Assembly (NCBI RefSeq): GCF_014490035.1
Contig: NZ_CP061008.1
Coordinates: 2,480,001 to 2,544,000, forward strand
Length of the DNA: 64,000 bases
Reading direction: 5' to 3'
From: Achromobacter xylosoxidans
GTDB lineage: Bacteria > Pseudomonadota > Gammaproteobacteria > Burkholderiales > Burkholderiaceae_B
In this document: in pieces, positions 39,913-48,891 of the stretch
Layout: each line of letters starts with the position of its first letter
Numbering within the stretch: position 1 is the stretch's first letter
The notes under the pieces: model-generated
Told to the model about the DNA's origin: nothing
Seen by the model: only the letters and a program-made list of their open reading frames with translations
Databases searched by the model: none
Program-made: the position numbers and the translations under genes

Positions 39913-40692
39913 ATGCGGAAGAAACTCCCCATACTGCGGGTCATCCGCCAGACCTTGGATTATCTAGGCGACCATGGCGGACGGCTGATCGGCGCATCGC
40001 CGCTATTGATCCTGATTCTGCTAGGTGGCGTGGTCTTGGGCATGTATCTGAACGACATGGCATATGTCGAGCAGAGCAAACTGCTGGAGCTGGCCGGATG
40101 GATGGTGAGTACCGCCGCCCCAGTCCTGGCGGCGGTGGCTTGGCATCGGTGCATCCTTCTAAACGAAACTCCTGCGCCTCGCCCCGTGGCAGGCAAGCCC
40201 GAACGCATGTATTTCATCGTACTGTTGGTGAGTGCCGCGTTAGCGTTCGTGGTTGCGCTTCTGGCCTACATCGTGATGCTGTTCTCCAAGGGGCCAGCCG
40301 GCCCGCATTGGCTTGGCATGGTGTTGGTGCTGTTGTTGATATTGTCGCCGTGCATTTTCCTGGGATATTTCTTTCTGGCGTTGCCGCACGCGGCCTTGAC
40401 CGGCAGATTGGACCTGTCGCGGATTGCGGGGCTGGTGAAGGGCAACCGGTTACGCCTGCTGGCGGTGGCCATGTTGCCAGTGCCGCTATTGCTCTTGCTA
40501 GAGGCTGTCCGGATCTTTCTGCTACAGATGCCGCGGGCGCCAGGCGTGGCGTTTTATCTGTACACCGCCATTTCCACATTCGCCTTTACTTTGGTTTCCG
40601 TGACTTCGATGTCCGTCAGCTATCGGACGCTGGCTTTGACGCCCTCGGAAGAACGCGCGAATTCCTCGCTCGCAGCGTGTAGTGCGGATTGA
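39913..40692 (+). CDS. Polytopic membrane protein, unknown function
   Basis: The 259-residue protein has about six hydrophobic segments, with charged short loops, and no recognisable catalytic motif. The start at 39913 is preferred because GGAG lies six bases upstream; an ATG at 39901 is the alternative. The open frame extends to 39655, but that part looks non-coding and crosses a GTCAGAC repeat copy. It is separated from the next small gene by 17 bp. Confidence 0.65.
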   Translation: MRKKLPILRVIRQTLDYLGDHGGRLIGASPLLILILLGGVVLGMYLNDMAYVEQSKLLELAGWMVSTAAPVLAAVAWHRCILLNETPAPRPVAGKPERMYFIVLLVSAALAFVVALLAYIVMLFSKGPAGPHWLGMVLVLLLILSPCIFLGYFFLALPHAALTGRLDLSRIAGLVKGNRLRLLAVAMLPVPLLLLLEAVRIFLLQMPRAPGVAFYLYTAISTFAFTLVSVTSMSVSYRTLALTPSEERANSSLAACSAD

Positions 40693-40709
40693 TTTTCAGG
40701 TGATTCGCC

Positions 40710-40973
40710 ATGGATAGCGCGATGACCGATTGCCCATGGGAGAAGATTGATGGATTTTTCTCTCTAAACGAGTACGAGAGATTTCTGAAGTGGATTGTGG
40801 TACAGGTAGACGCAGGTTTGGCAGTCGAGGTTGCCGTGCAAAGCCGGTACCAGATTTTCGGTCTGGAAGAACGGTGGTTTCAGTGTGTTGCCTCGCGTGA
40901 ACTGTGGCGATTGGTCGCTCCTGATGCTCCCTTTAGAGGTTGCTGGGAGGCATGTATAGACCTCGGCAGGTAG
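40710..40973 (+). CDS. Small orphan protein, 87 aa
   Basis: The 87-residue soluble protein contains SLNEYERFLKWIVVQVDAGLA and ERWFQC ... ELWRLVAPDAPFRGCWE. I recognise this general pattern from small standalone proteins near polymorphic-toxin loci, but cannot name a family. It starts 17 bp after the membrane protein with AGGTG as a weak ribosome site; an ATG at 40722 is also possible. A role as an accessory or immunity-like protein is only a guess. Confidence 0.55.
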   Translation: MDSAMTDCPWEKIDGFFSLNEYERFLKWIVVQVDAGLAVEVAVQSRYQIFGLEERWFQCVASRELWRLVAPDAPFRGCWEACIDLGR

Positions 40974-41603
40974 CACCAACCAAGGCGGCGGCCTGGAGTT
41001 GAATGGCCTTCTTGCGTTGCCTGAAGGGGCGGCAAGGTAGTCGGAGTGGCGCGACTGTCTTGTCAATGTCCGTTAGTCGGCATGATGTTGTATGCATGAA
41101 AACTAGTAAAACGGTGTTTATTTTTGGCGCCATTCGACCAAAAATAAAAAAATAAGAGCGCCATTAAGAATGGTCGTACCTAGCCGTTAGAAATAAGTAG
41201 ATGGGGCGCAGCGTCTGGCTTCCATCTGGAACGGTAGGACGCAAAGATCCTGTCTCAATGCAGCGCTGCGGGGCGATGCATTGGGGAAACGCTGGACAGG
41301 TGAACCAATAAACAGCCATCCATCGGGCGGCCCAGCCAGGATCCTCTCCACGCAATGCGTTCATGTCCAAGGCTCTGGACGGGCGCGGCGCGGCTTGCGG
41401 CTGGCATAGCGGTATCGGACTGAAAAATCTTCGAATAAATAATATCCGGGCTGAGATAGCTACGATTCGTCGGCTGTCGGCAAGGTCAAGGAAGAATTCG
41501 AATAAAGAATGGACCTCACAAAAAGCAAGTGAGGCTGGCGGCCCGCGGGGGCTGCTTTGGTACTTGGTGCCATACGGGTTTGTTTTTGAAGTTCTGGAGG
41601 ATC
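40974..41603. other. 630-bp gap without a supported gene
   Basis: The left half is AT-rich and contains an 11-bp perfect stem: TTTATTTTTGG at 41117-41127 and CCAAAAATAAA at 41138-41148, with a 10-base loop. The last roughly 110 bp before the methyltransferase resembles the region in front of its second copy at 45,812-45,886 (both contain AGAATTC and TGAGGCTG). Short open frames here have neither ribosome sites nor recognisable products. Confidence 0.5.
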
Positions 41604-42278
41604 ATGAAGTTCGTCAAAAAAATACCTTACGCGCTGAAGCGCGCCGTTTTTCGCGCGTCTCCGGCTCTTGCCAGAACCCTAGGCCTTGATTTCCGCTTGC
41701 GGGTGCCTAGCCGGATGTTCATGGAGCAAGAGGTCTTCAAGTATGTCAATCAGCAGTTCCGGCGCGCAACGACCGCTCCGGCGGCGAGGTGCTTGTTCAT
41801 CGGCCTGGACAAGCACAATTGGCATTACGACCGGTTGCTGGACCTCGACTTTTATTCAATAGATTTGAATCCGCGCAATGCGGCCTACGGCCCGCCCGGC
41901 AGACACGTGGTAGGTTCGGCGACCGAATTGTCTTCGCACTATCCGCCGAACAGCTTCGATGTGGTTTTTGCGAATGGGCTGATCGGTTTCGGCCTGGATA
42001 CCGAGGAAGCGTTCAATCAGTTGATGTTCGAATGCCATCACGTCTTGGCCAGCGACGGGATGCTGGTGCTTGGCTACAACGACAAGCCCGACCGCCTGAG
42101 CTTCAAGGTTGAACAGGCCGCGGGTTTTGAGGTTTTCAAGACTTTTGAGCCTGGCATAACAGGAATGACTGGCGCGCGTCACATCGTGGAGGACGGGTTC
42201 CGGCATTGCTATGTGTTTCTGCGACCGCGGCGTTTGGGTCATGCGGCGGGCCAGATGGATCTGGTTGCTGCGGCCTGA
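41604..42278 (+). CDS. SAM-dependent methyltransferase-like protein, copy 1
   Basis: This 224-residue protein resembles Methyltransf_11-type folds: an N-terminal basic helix, CLFIGLDKHNWHYDRLLD as the first strand-loop, DFYSIDLNPRN as the acidic second strand, then FDVVFANGLIGFGLD and HHVLASDGMLVLGYND. The usual Gly-rich motif I is altered (FIGLDKHN), which may limit cofactor binding. The ATG at 41604 follows GGAGG. A second gene at 45,887 is about 90% identical by eye. The substrate is unknown; the N-terminal FKK/RAVFR helix could bind membrane or nucleic acid. Confidence 0.75.
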   Translation: MKFVKKIPYALKRAVFRASPALARTLGLDFRLRVPSRMFMEQEVFKYVNQQFRRATTAPAARCLFIGLDKHNWHYDRLLDLDFYSIDLNPRNAAYGPPGRHVVGSATELSSHYPPNSFDVVFANGLIGFGLDTEEAFNQLMFECHHVLASDGMLVLGYNDKPDRLSFKVEQAAGFEVFKTFEPGITGMTGARHIVEDGFRHCYVFLRPRRLGHAAGQMDLVAAA

Positions 42279-42391
42279 CCTGGCCCCGCCCGCTACATTT
42301 CTCTCCTTCCTGTCCGTTAATCGTAGGTCCATGGGGCGTTTCGCGCTTGCGCGGAGCGCCCGCATTATTGGAACCGAAACAGGCTTTTCTC

Positions 42392-44122
42392 ATGATCATC
42401 GGTATCGACCTGGGTACGACAAATAGTTTGGCGGCGCTGTGGCAGGACGGCCGGGCGCGCCTGGTGCCCAATCCGTTGGGGAGCTTTCTGACACCCTCCT
42501 GCGTAAGCCTGGATGAAGATGGCCGCGTATTGGTGGGGCAGGCCGCCCAAGAGCGTCTTCAAACGCATCCCGAGCGCACCGCTGCGTTGTTCAAGCGGCA
42601 CATGGGCAGCGACAAGCTGTTCCAGTTGGGCGACCAGGAGTTCCGGGCGGAAGAACTATCGTCGCTGGTGCTGCGCGCGCTGAAGGCAGACGCCGAAGCC
42701 GTGTTGGGCTATCCGGTCACCGAGGCCGTGATCAGCGTGCCGGCCTACTTTTCCGACTCGCAGCGTAAGGCAACGCGCAACGCGGGGAAGTTGGCGGGCC
42801 TGACCGTCGAACGTCTGGTCAACGAACCCACCGCGGCCGCGCTGGCCTATGGCCTGCACCAGAGCGAGGACGAGACCCAGTTCCTGGTTTTTGACCTTGG
42901 TGGCGGCACTTTCGATGTGTCGGTGCTGGAACTCTTCGAAGGCGTGATGGAGGTGCGCGCCACGGCGGGCGACAACTTCCTTGGCGGCGAGGATTTCGTC
43001 AATGAGATCGTTCAGAAGTTCTTCGATACCCATGCGCGGGCCGCGGCCGCGCGCGAGGACCGGCGCTTCATGCAACGGTTGCTGGCGCAGGCTGAAAGCG
43101 CCAAGCGCCAGTTGTCGACCCAACCTGCCGCCCGCATTGCGTTGGACTGGCGCGGCGAAGAATATGCGCTCGAATTGAGCCAGGAACTGCTTGGGCAGTT
43201 GTGCGCGCCGCTGCTGACGCGTTTGCGCATGCCGGTTGAGCGCTCATTGCGCGACGCCAACATCAAGAGCCAGGACATTGCTACCGTGGTGCTGGCGGGC
43301 GGCGCCACGCGCATGCCGCTGGTGCGCCAGCTGGTCACGCGCATGTTCGGCCGCTTTCCGAATGCCGAGATGGATCCCGATCAAGTGGTGGCGGCTGGCG
43401 CTGCGGTGATGGCGGGACTGAAGATGAAGGACCAGGCGCTGGAAGAGGTCGTGATGACCGACGTATGCCCCTACACGCTGGGCATCAGTACCACGCGCAC
43501 CACCTCGTCCGGACAGCGTCTGCCAGGCCAGTTTGCACCCATCATCGAACGCAACACCATCGTGCCCGTCAGCCGCCAGGAAACATACATGCCGATGGAA
43601 GACGGCCAGGGCGAGGTCGAGCTGCACATCTACCAGGGGGAGTCCCGCCTTGTCCGCGACAACATCCTGCTAGGCACTCTGAACATGTCGTTGCCGCGCT
43701 TGTCGCGTCTGGAAAGCGCCATCAACGTGCGTTTTACCTATGACGTGAATGGCTTGCTGGAGGTCGAGGCTGCGCTGGCGCGAGGCGGCGCGGCACAACG
43801 TCTGGTGATCCAGGGCGGCGGCGCGCAGATGAGCGACGCCGATATCCAGCGCCGCTTGGGCGAACTGGCCGAGTTGAAGATCCATCCTCGGGAACTGGCG
43901 GTCAACCGCGCCTTGGTGGCGCGGGCCGAGCGCGTCTACCAGGTGCTGCGTGGCGATGACCGCGAACTGCTCGCCCACGAAATAGTGCTGTTTGAACAGG
44001 CGCTGGAAACCCAGGAGGAGCGGCTTGCCGTGCGTGCCGCAGAGCGGCTGCGTCGCGTGGTCGACGTGCTTGAACGGGCCGCCGTGTTTGCTCCAGGCTT
44101 TGATCCCACGCAACAGGACTAG
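42392..44122 (+). CDS. hscC: Hsp70 family chaperone HscC
   Basis: The 576-residue protein starts [12 protein letters not shown] and has the second phosphate loop [10 protein letters not shown] at D168, [11 protein letters not shown], and [11 protein letters not shown] in the nucleotide domain. A short substrate domain with QGE follows, and a truncated lid. This size and lack of a long C-terminal lid are typical of HscC rather than DnaK. HscC works with specialised J-domain partners, and such a partner is encoded 4 bp downstream. The ATG at 42392 is the family start; the frame stays open 62 codons further upstream without coding character. Confidence 0.92.
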   Translation: MIIGIDLGTTNSLAALWQDGRARLVPNPLGSFLTPSCVSLDEDGRVLVGQAAQERLQTHPERTAALFKRHMGSDKLFQLGDQEFRAEELSSLVLRALKADAEAVLGYPVTEAVISVPAYFSDSQRKATRNAGKLAGLTVERLVNEPTAAALAYGLHQSEDETQFLVFDLGGGTFDVSVLELFEGVMEVRATAGDNFLGGEDFVNEIVQKFFDTHARAAAAREDRRFMQRLLAQAESAKRQLSTQPAARIALDWRGEEYALELSQELLGQLCAPLLTRLRMPVERSLRDANIKSQDIATVVLAGGATRMPLVRQLVTRMFGRFPNAEMDPDQVVAAGAAVMAGLKMKDQALEEVVMTDVCPYTLGISTTRTTSSGQRLPGQFAPIIERNTIVPVSRQETYMPMEDGQGEVELHIYQGESRLVRDNILLGTLNMSLPRLSRLESAINVRFTYDVNGLLEVEAALARGGAAQRLVIQGGGAQMSDADIQRRLGELAELKIHPRELAVNRALVARAERVYQVLRGDDRELLAHEIVLFEQALETQEERLAVRAAERLRRVVDVLERAAVFAPGFDPTQQD

Positions 44123-44126
44123 TACC

Positions 44127-45560
44127 GTGGCAGCAGCGAGCTTTACCAGATTGGGCATTGAGCCCACCAGCGACCAGAAGGCCATCCGCCGCGCCTATGC
44201 GGCGGCGCTCAAGCGGATCGACCAGGCCGCTGACCCGGAAGGCTTTGCCATCCTGCGCGGCGCATACGAGCATGCGCGCGCCTGGGCCGAGATACAGGTC
44301 GAGGAAGGGGAGTCCGCCGCTTGCAGCGCGTTGACTTTGTCGGACGCGCCGCCAGCGGGAGCTGACGCGATGCCGCGTGCCGTGCCCGAGTTCGCGCCAG
44401 TGTCCGGGATGGAAGCCGTCCAGACGCAGGCGCAGTCGACGCATGCGCAAGAGCCAGGGCCAGCAGTTCAATCTGGATGGTTTTCGCCATCCCGAGAGGA
44501 GCTGGAAGAGGGTATCGAGCACTGGACCCGCCGTCTGATGCAGGCGTCCGATGACGAGGTTGCGCAGATGCTCGAGACCGCCCTGGCTGACCGCCGGCTT
44601 GACCATCTGGAGGCCAGGGACGCTCTGGCCTGGAGTCTTGCCCGGGCGATGCGTCTGCAGCCGGATGGCCGCCTTGCCCTCTTCAATGGCGCGCGCCGGG
44701 CGTTCGACTGGAACGGCCTGAGTGCGGCGTTTCCGCAGGACCCGGACCTCTCCGATTGGGTCGACATGCTGTTGGACCAGATGGAACAGTACAGCCAGCT
44801 GCCGCCGCCCCTGCGTGTGCGCTTGGATGCAGTCCTGAGGTTGGCGCACAGGTGGGCTGAGCCAAATCTTGTGCAGGCGTACTGGCATGGACGGGATTTC
44901 GCGCAGTTGCTAAGCATTGCGCCTCATTTGTCGGTGCTGGATCTGGGATGGGCGCGCGTCGAGGCATGGCGCACGGCTTCGGCGCGTTTTGACCGCGGAC
45001 GGAATGCGCTGCGGTGGCTGGCCGCCAACAAGATGAAGATGGGGCTTGCGGCGATTTGCGTCATGGGATTGGCCTTGATGTACCGGGACGCGCGCGACGG
45101 CACGACCTATGAAAAGCCTGGGCCGACCCGGGAGCAATTGGCAAATGGCCTGGTGACCGTGCATGCGCAGCGCGCGGCGCCCGAAGTTCAGCCGTGCCTG
45201 GTTCCAGCTCCGCTTTCGCCACCGCTGGGATGTCCCGCGGCGCAGACGGGTCAGGCCTCGCCTGAGCCATGGCCGATGGCCATGCCCAAGGCGCTGTTCA
45301 TTACCGGAGCTCCCGCGCTCTCCTATCCGCCGCAGGCCAAGTCGGCTGGGGCCAAGGGCACAGTCTGGGTACGTGTGATGCTGGATGTTCAGGGGAAGGT
45401 GCTGCGTAGCGCGCTGATTTTCCCCTCAGGGAACAGCACCTTGGATCAGGCCGCCGTCGTAGCCTCGAGCGGGGTGCGAATGATGCCCGCAATCCAGGAT
45501 GGCAACGCCGTACCGAGCCAGGCGGTGCTTGTGTTCAGCTATGAGATCGCCGCTCCCTGA
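44127..45560 (+). CDS. HscC partner: degenerate J domain, one TM helix and TonB C-terminal domain
   Basis: The 477-residue protein starts with GTG, 4 bp after hscC, with AGGA upstream. Residues about 5-54 form a J-like helical hairpin (FTRLGIEPTSDQKAIRRAYA ... ADPEGFAILRGAYE), but the HPD triad is not present. A helical middle part follows, then one membrane helix at about 304-319 after a basic stretch. A Pro-containing linker leads to a TonB_C domain at about 395-475 (YPPQAKSAGAKGTVWVRVML ... LDQAAVVA). Predicted topology is J-like part inside and TonB part in the periplasm. J proteins beside hscC are known; joining one to a TonB domain is unusual. Confidence 0.82.
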   Translation: MAAASFTRLGIEPTSDQKAIRRAYAAALKRIDQAADPEGFAILRGAYEHARAWAEIQVEEGESAACSALTLSDAPPAGADAMPRAVPEFAPVSGMEAVQTQAQSTHAQEPGPAVQSGWFSPSREELEEGIEHWTRRLMQASDDEVAQMLETALADRRLDHLEARDALAWSLARAMRLQPDGRLALFNGARRAFDWNGLSAAFPQDPDLSDWVDMLLDQMEQYSQLPPPLRVRLDAVLRLAHRWAEPNLVQAYWHGRDFAQLLSIAPHLSVLDLGWARVEAWRTASARFDRGRNALRWLAANKMKMGLAAICVMGLALMYRDARDGTTYEKPGPTREQLANGLVTVHAQRAAPEVQPCLVPAPLSPPLGCPAAQTGQASPEPWPMAMPKALFITGAPALSYPPQAKSAGAKGTVWVRVMLDVQGKVLRSALIFPSGNSTLDQAAVVASSGVRMMPAIQDGNAVPSQAVLVFSYEIAAP

Positions 45561-45886
45561 ATCCGGTACTGACGTGCAGTTCAGATTGCGATGAAAAAAG
45601 GAGATTGACAGTATGGGTCTCATCGACCCTGGGACGGCCAATTCACGACCCGCGACGCCAAGTCAGTACGCAACACGTGAATGCCGGACGCCAGGAATCA
45701 TGGAGGCCTTGAGCCTTGTCTTGCAGGTCCGGACCTGCGGTCCAATGCCGCTACAAGAATAGGTAAATACGAGTCCAGAAAAACTCAGGATAGAAGAAAA
45801 AGCCCCAACCTAGAATTCAAAAAAATGAGGCTGATGGCCTGCTGGAAGGCCACTCGGATATTGGCGTTATTCGGGTTTTGGGGATC
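45561..45886. other. 326-bp gap with a possible 49-codon reading frame and a 16-bp palindrome
   Basis: An ATG at 45613 opens a 49-codon frame ending at 45762, with the strong ribosome site AAGGAG nine bases upstream; the product has no recognisable features. Inside it lies a perfect 16-bp palindrome (GCAGGTCCGGACCTGC, 45723-45738). The last roughly 75 bp resemble the leader of the first methyltransferase copy. Confidence 0.45.
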
Positions 45887-46549
45887 ATGAAGTTCATCAA
45901 AAAAATATCATATGCCCTGAAGCGCGCGGCTTTCCGGGTTTCTCCGGCTCTTGCCAAGACGCTAGGCGTCGATTTCCGGCTGCGGGTGCCTAGCCGGATG
46001 TTCATGGAGCAAGAGGTCTTCGACTACGTCAACCAGCATTTCCGGCGCGGCGCGGCGGCGCCGGCGGCCAGGTGCCTTTTCATCGGTCTGGACAAGCACA
46101 ACTGGCACTATGACCGGTTGCTGGATCTGGACTTCTATTCGATAGACCTGAATCCGCGCAACGCCGCCTACGGCCCGCCCAACAGGCACGTGGTGGGTTC
46201 GGCGACTGAACTGTCTTCGTACTATCCGCCGCATGGCTTTGATGTGGTGTTCGCCAACGGACTGATCGGCTTCGGCCTGGATACGGAAGACGCATTCAAT
46301 CAGTTGATGTTTGAATGCCATCACGTGCTGGCCGACGATGGGATGTTGGTGCTCGGCTATAACGACAAGCCCGATCGCCTGAGCTTCAAGGTCGAGCAGG
46401 CCAAGGGCTTTCAGGTCTTCAAGACATTCGAGCCCGGCATAACGGGGATGACGGGCGCGCGCCACGTCGTGGCGGACGGGTTCCAGCATTGTTATGTGTT
46501 CTTGAGACCGCGGCGCCTTGGACTGGCGCAGCAGGGGCTGGCCTGGTAG
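45887..46549 (+). CDS. SAM-dependent methyltransferase-like protein, copy 2
   Basis: The 220-residue protein aligns along nearly its full length with the copy at 41,604 (about 22 differences in 212 residues by eye), including the altered motif I (FIGLDKHN) and DFYSIDLNPRN. The two genes point the same way and bracket hscC and its partner. The C-terminal ten residues diverge. The start is the ATG at 45887 (same MKF(V/I)KK start as copy 1). The function is unknown. Confidence 0.75.
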   Translation: MKFIKKISYALKRAAFRVSPALAKTLGVDFRLRVPSRMFMEQEVFDYVNQHFRRGAAAPAARCLFIGLDKHNWHYDRLLDLDFYSIDLNPRNAAYGPPNRHVVGSATELSSYYPPHGFDVVFANGLIGFGLDTEDAFNQLMFECHHVLADDGMLVLGYNDKPDRLSFKVEQAKGFQVFKTFEPGITGMTGARHVVADGFQHCYVFLRPRRLGLAQQGLAW

Positions 46550-46684
46550 GGGCATCGGAAAGCGCGGGGCTGCGTCAGGCCGGCCCGCCATTTCAAAAAC
46601 GTAATCCCGCTATCCGCTTTCTGTCCGCATCGCTTTCCTAGAATTTGATCGTGCAGTCCCCTCCACGATACATAGGAAGCAAAC

Positions 46685-46993
46685 ATGCAGATTATCCGCA
46701 AAGCCGCATTGATCCTGGCGCTGTCGGCCGCCGCTACCGGCACGGCGCTGGCGCAGTCCGCGCCGCCGCCCGCTGGGTTGGCCAATCCTTATGGTCCCTC
46801 GTTGACGCGCGCCGAAGTGCTGGCCGACCTGGCGCTTTGGAAGCGCGCGGGCGTGGACCGGTTCTGGCGCGGCGAAGAGACGCCGGATATTTACAGCCCG
46901 CAGTACAAGGCCGCATTTACGGAGTATTTCCGCCTGCGTTCGGGGCCGGAGTACCAGGCTGAAGTACAACGCCAGAACGCGTCGGGGCGATAG
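46685..46993 (+). CDS. DUF4148 family secreted protein
   Basis: The 102-residue protein has a signal peptide (MQIIRKAALILALSAAATGT, cleavage near ALAQ) and the DUF4148 signature LTRAEVLADLALWKRAG at about 41-57. These short periplasmic proteins are widespread in Burkholderiales and many are induced by stress, but the role is unknown. A winged-helix regulator gene follows after 26 bp. Confidence 0.9.
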   Translation: MQIIRKAALILALSAAATGTALAQSAPPPAGLANPYGPSLTRAEVLADLALWKRAGVDRFWRGEETPDIYSPQYKAAFTEYFRLRSGPEYQAEVQRQNASGR

Positions 46994-47019
46994 CCGCCGG
47001 CGCGGCAGGCGAGCCCGGC

Positions 47020-47382
47020 GTGGCTGAATCCTCCGTGATCAATCCCCCCGAGTCCAGCCCCAGGTTGCAGCTTGCCGACCTGGAGCTGGACTTATTGCGC
47101 TGCCGCGCCTACCGTGGCCGGCAGTTCCTGCAGCTCACGCCCAAGGAATTCGGTTTGCTGGCTTTTCTGATGCAGCGGCCCGGGGTCGTGTGCGTGGAAT
47201 GGGAGCTGGCCGAGCAGGTCTGGAAAATGAAGCTGCATATCCAAGACAAACGCAATTTCAAGTCGCATGCGGTTGCGGTCGCGATGCGCAGGTTGCGCAG
47301 GAAGGTCGACGCAGGGCCGGGGCCCAAGCTGCTGCATACGATGCGGGGCGGCAGCTACATGCTGGCGGCGCGGCCCTTGTGA
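47020..47382 (+). CDS. Orphan OmpR/PhoB-type winged-helix DNA-binding protein without receiver domain
   Basis: The 120-residue protein starts with GTG and contains a single Trans_reg_C winged helix: FLQLTPKEFGLLAFLMQRPG, then VCVEWELAEQVWK, then VAVAMRRLRRKVD and the wing LLHTMRGGSYML. No receiver domain precedes it, so it cannot be a normal response regulator. It may act as a constitutive or partner-controlled DNA-binding protein. The ribosome site is weak, so the true start could be slightly later. Confidence 0.82.
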   Translation: MAESSVINPPESSPRLQLADLELDLLRCRAYRGRQFLQLTPKEFGLLAFLMQRPGVVCVEWELAEQVWKMKLHIQDKRNFKSHAVAVAMRRLRRKVDAGPGPKLLHTMRGGSYMLAARPL

Positions 47383-47527
47383 TCAGCGCACGCATGCGAG
47401 CCCGGCAACCGCGCGGCATCAGAAAAAGCGCGCGCTGGAAGGGCGCGCGGCGATCATCTGGCCGTCCCTTCGCGGAGAGGGCGCAATCAAGGGATTCCCT
47501 GCATACAGCGTCTTATGAAACCTTGCG

Positions 47528-48685
47528 TTAGAACCGGTGGCGGATGCCCATGTTCACTTCAGTCGCCTTGACGTTGTCCTGGAACGCCCAGTTGGTGGTG
47601 TAGGACGCCACGGCATAGAGATCGGTCCGCTTGGACAGGTTGTAGTTGTAGCCGAGGCTATAGGTGTTGCTGGCGGCGTCACCGCCCGTGAGCTGCTTGC
47701 TGTTGGCGTCGGCGCGCTGCCATGACGCGAACGCGCCGCCGGATCTGCCGACGGGAACGGCCAGCGCCAGCATGTAGGCATTCGAGCGGAAGCCTTTGAC
47801 GAAGGCGTAGGAAGGTGTGCCGGTAAAGCCGCCGATGCTGCCGCCATTGGGGAAACCTTTGCCTGCGAACCAGCCATCGCTCATGCGGTTGTAGGCCAGG
47901 GCCACCTTGACGACTTCGAAGTCGTAGGAGCCGCCGACGATGTAGGAGCGCGGCGTGGCGTCGGTCTGGCTTGGGCTCAGCTTGTTCGAGGCATTGAGCT
48001 GGTCGTAGGTGGCAAAACCCATGATGGGGCCGTTGTCATAGCGCAGGCCGGCCGAGATGGCGCGGGTGTTGTCGGCCGTGGCGAAACCGGTCTGGGCGAG
48101 GCGGCGGTCGTCGGCGTTGAAGGCGTAGCCGATGGCGCCCGTGAAGCCGCCCATCGACGGGGTTTCATAGACGACCAGGTTGTCGTAGCGCACGAAGTTG
48201 GCCGAGCTGAAGCCCAGGCCTGCGCCGGTGTTCAACTGATTGAAGCCGCCGCCGAACGACGAGCCGAACATGCCGGTGAAGTAGCGCGAGGCAATGTTGT
48301 ATTGCCGACCCAGGCGTACCCCGCCCCAGTCGGCGCTGCCCAGGGCCACAGTGGCTTCGCGGCCGAACAGGCGGCCGCTTTGCAACGAGTTGCCGTTGCG
48401 GCTGTCGTAGCCGGACTCCAGCTGGAAGAGCACGTACAGGCCGTCGCCCAGGTCTTCCTTGCCGCGCAGGCCCCAGCGCGAACCGGCGGTGGTGCCGGTG
48501 GTGGATCCGATACGGCTGCTGTCGACGCGGGTGCGGTTGCCGGTGGCGGGATCGGTGTAGGCGCCATCGACGTTGGCATAGCCGATGCCGGTGTCGATAA
48601 GGCCATAGAGCGTGACGGAAGAGGGCTGCGCATAGGCGGCGCCGGACAGTGCCGTGGCGACCGCCGCGGCATATAGCTTTTTCAT
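47528..48685 (-). CDS. Outer-membrane porin (Burkholderiales general porin)
   Basis: The 385-residue protein has a signal peptide MKKLYAAAVATALSGAAYA. The mature start QPSSVTLYGLIDTGIGYANV is the classic first strand of the gram-negative porin 4 family, and the protein ends in HRF with a terminal Phe. It should form a 16-strand trimeric channel for small hydrophilic solutes. Segments such as GGVRLGRQYN and SRWGLRGKEDLGDGLYVLFQ match the family. It stands alone, with convergent neighbours, and no regulator is obvious. Confidence 0.93.
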   Translation of the reverse strand: MKKLYAAAVATALSGAAYAQPSSVTLYGLIDTGIGYANVDGAYTDPATGNRTRVDSSRIGSTTGTTAGSRWGLRGKEDLGDGLYVLFQLESGYDSRNGNSLQSGRLFGREATVALGSADWGGVRLGRQYNIASRYFTGMFGSSFGGGFNQLNTGAGLGFSSANFVRYDNLVVYETPSMGGFTGAIGYAFNADDRRLAQTGFATADNTRAISAGLRYDNGPIMGFATYDQLNASNKLSPSQTDATPRSYIVGGSYDFEVVKVALAYNRMSDGWFAGKGFPNGGSIGGFTGTPSYAFVKGFRSNAYMLALAVPVGRSGGAFASWQRADANSKQLTGGDAASNTYSLGYNYNLSKRTDLYAVASYTTNWAFQDNVKATEVNMGIRHRF

Positions 48686-48891
48686 GGGGGACTCCGTGAG
48701 CGGGGAAGATCGATATGCGTCTACCGACCGGAAGCCACGGGAACCATGTCTTCTGGCGGATTGGCGGGGCCAGTGTGCAGGCCGTCGCCCGACAATCCGC
48801 GGTCATTGGAATTACAAATCCGATCGTCCCGCCGTCACGGTTCTGTCATGTCCGCATGGGTCGGGCGTCCCGTGCGCCATGCTCGCCTGCC

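Noticed and set aside
41164..41370. Small leftward open frame of 68 codons in the gap before the first methyltransferase
   Set aside because: No ribosome site, no recognisable product, and it lies in a low-quality gap. I could not support it as a gene.
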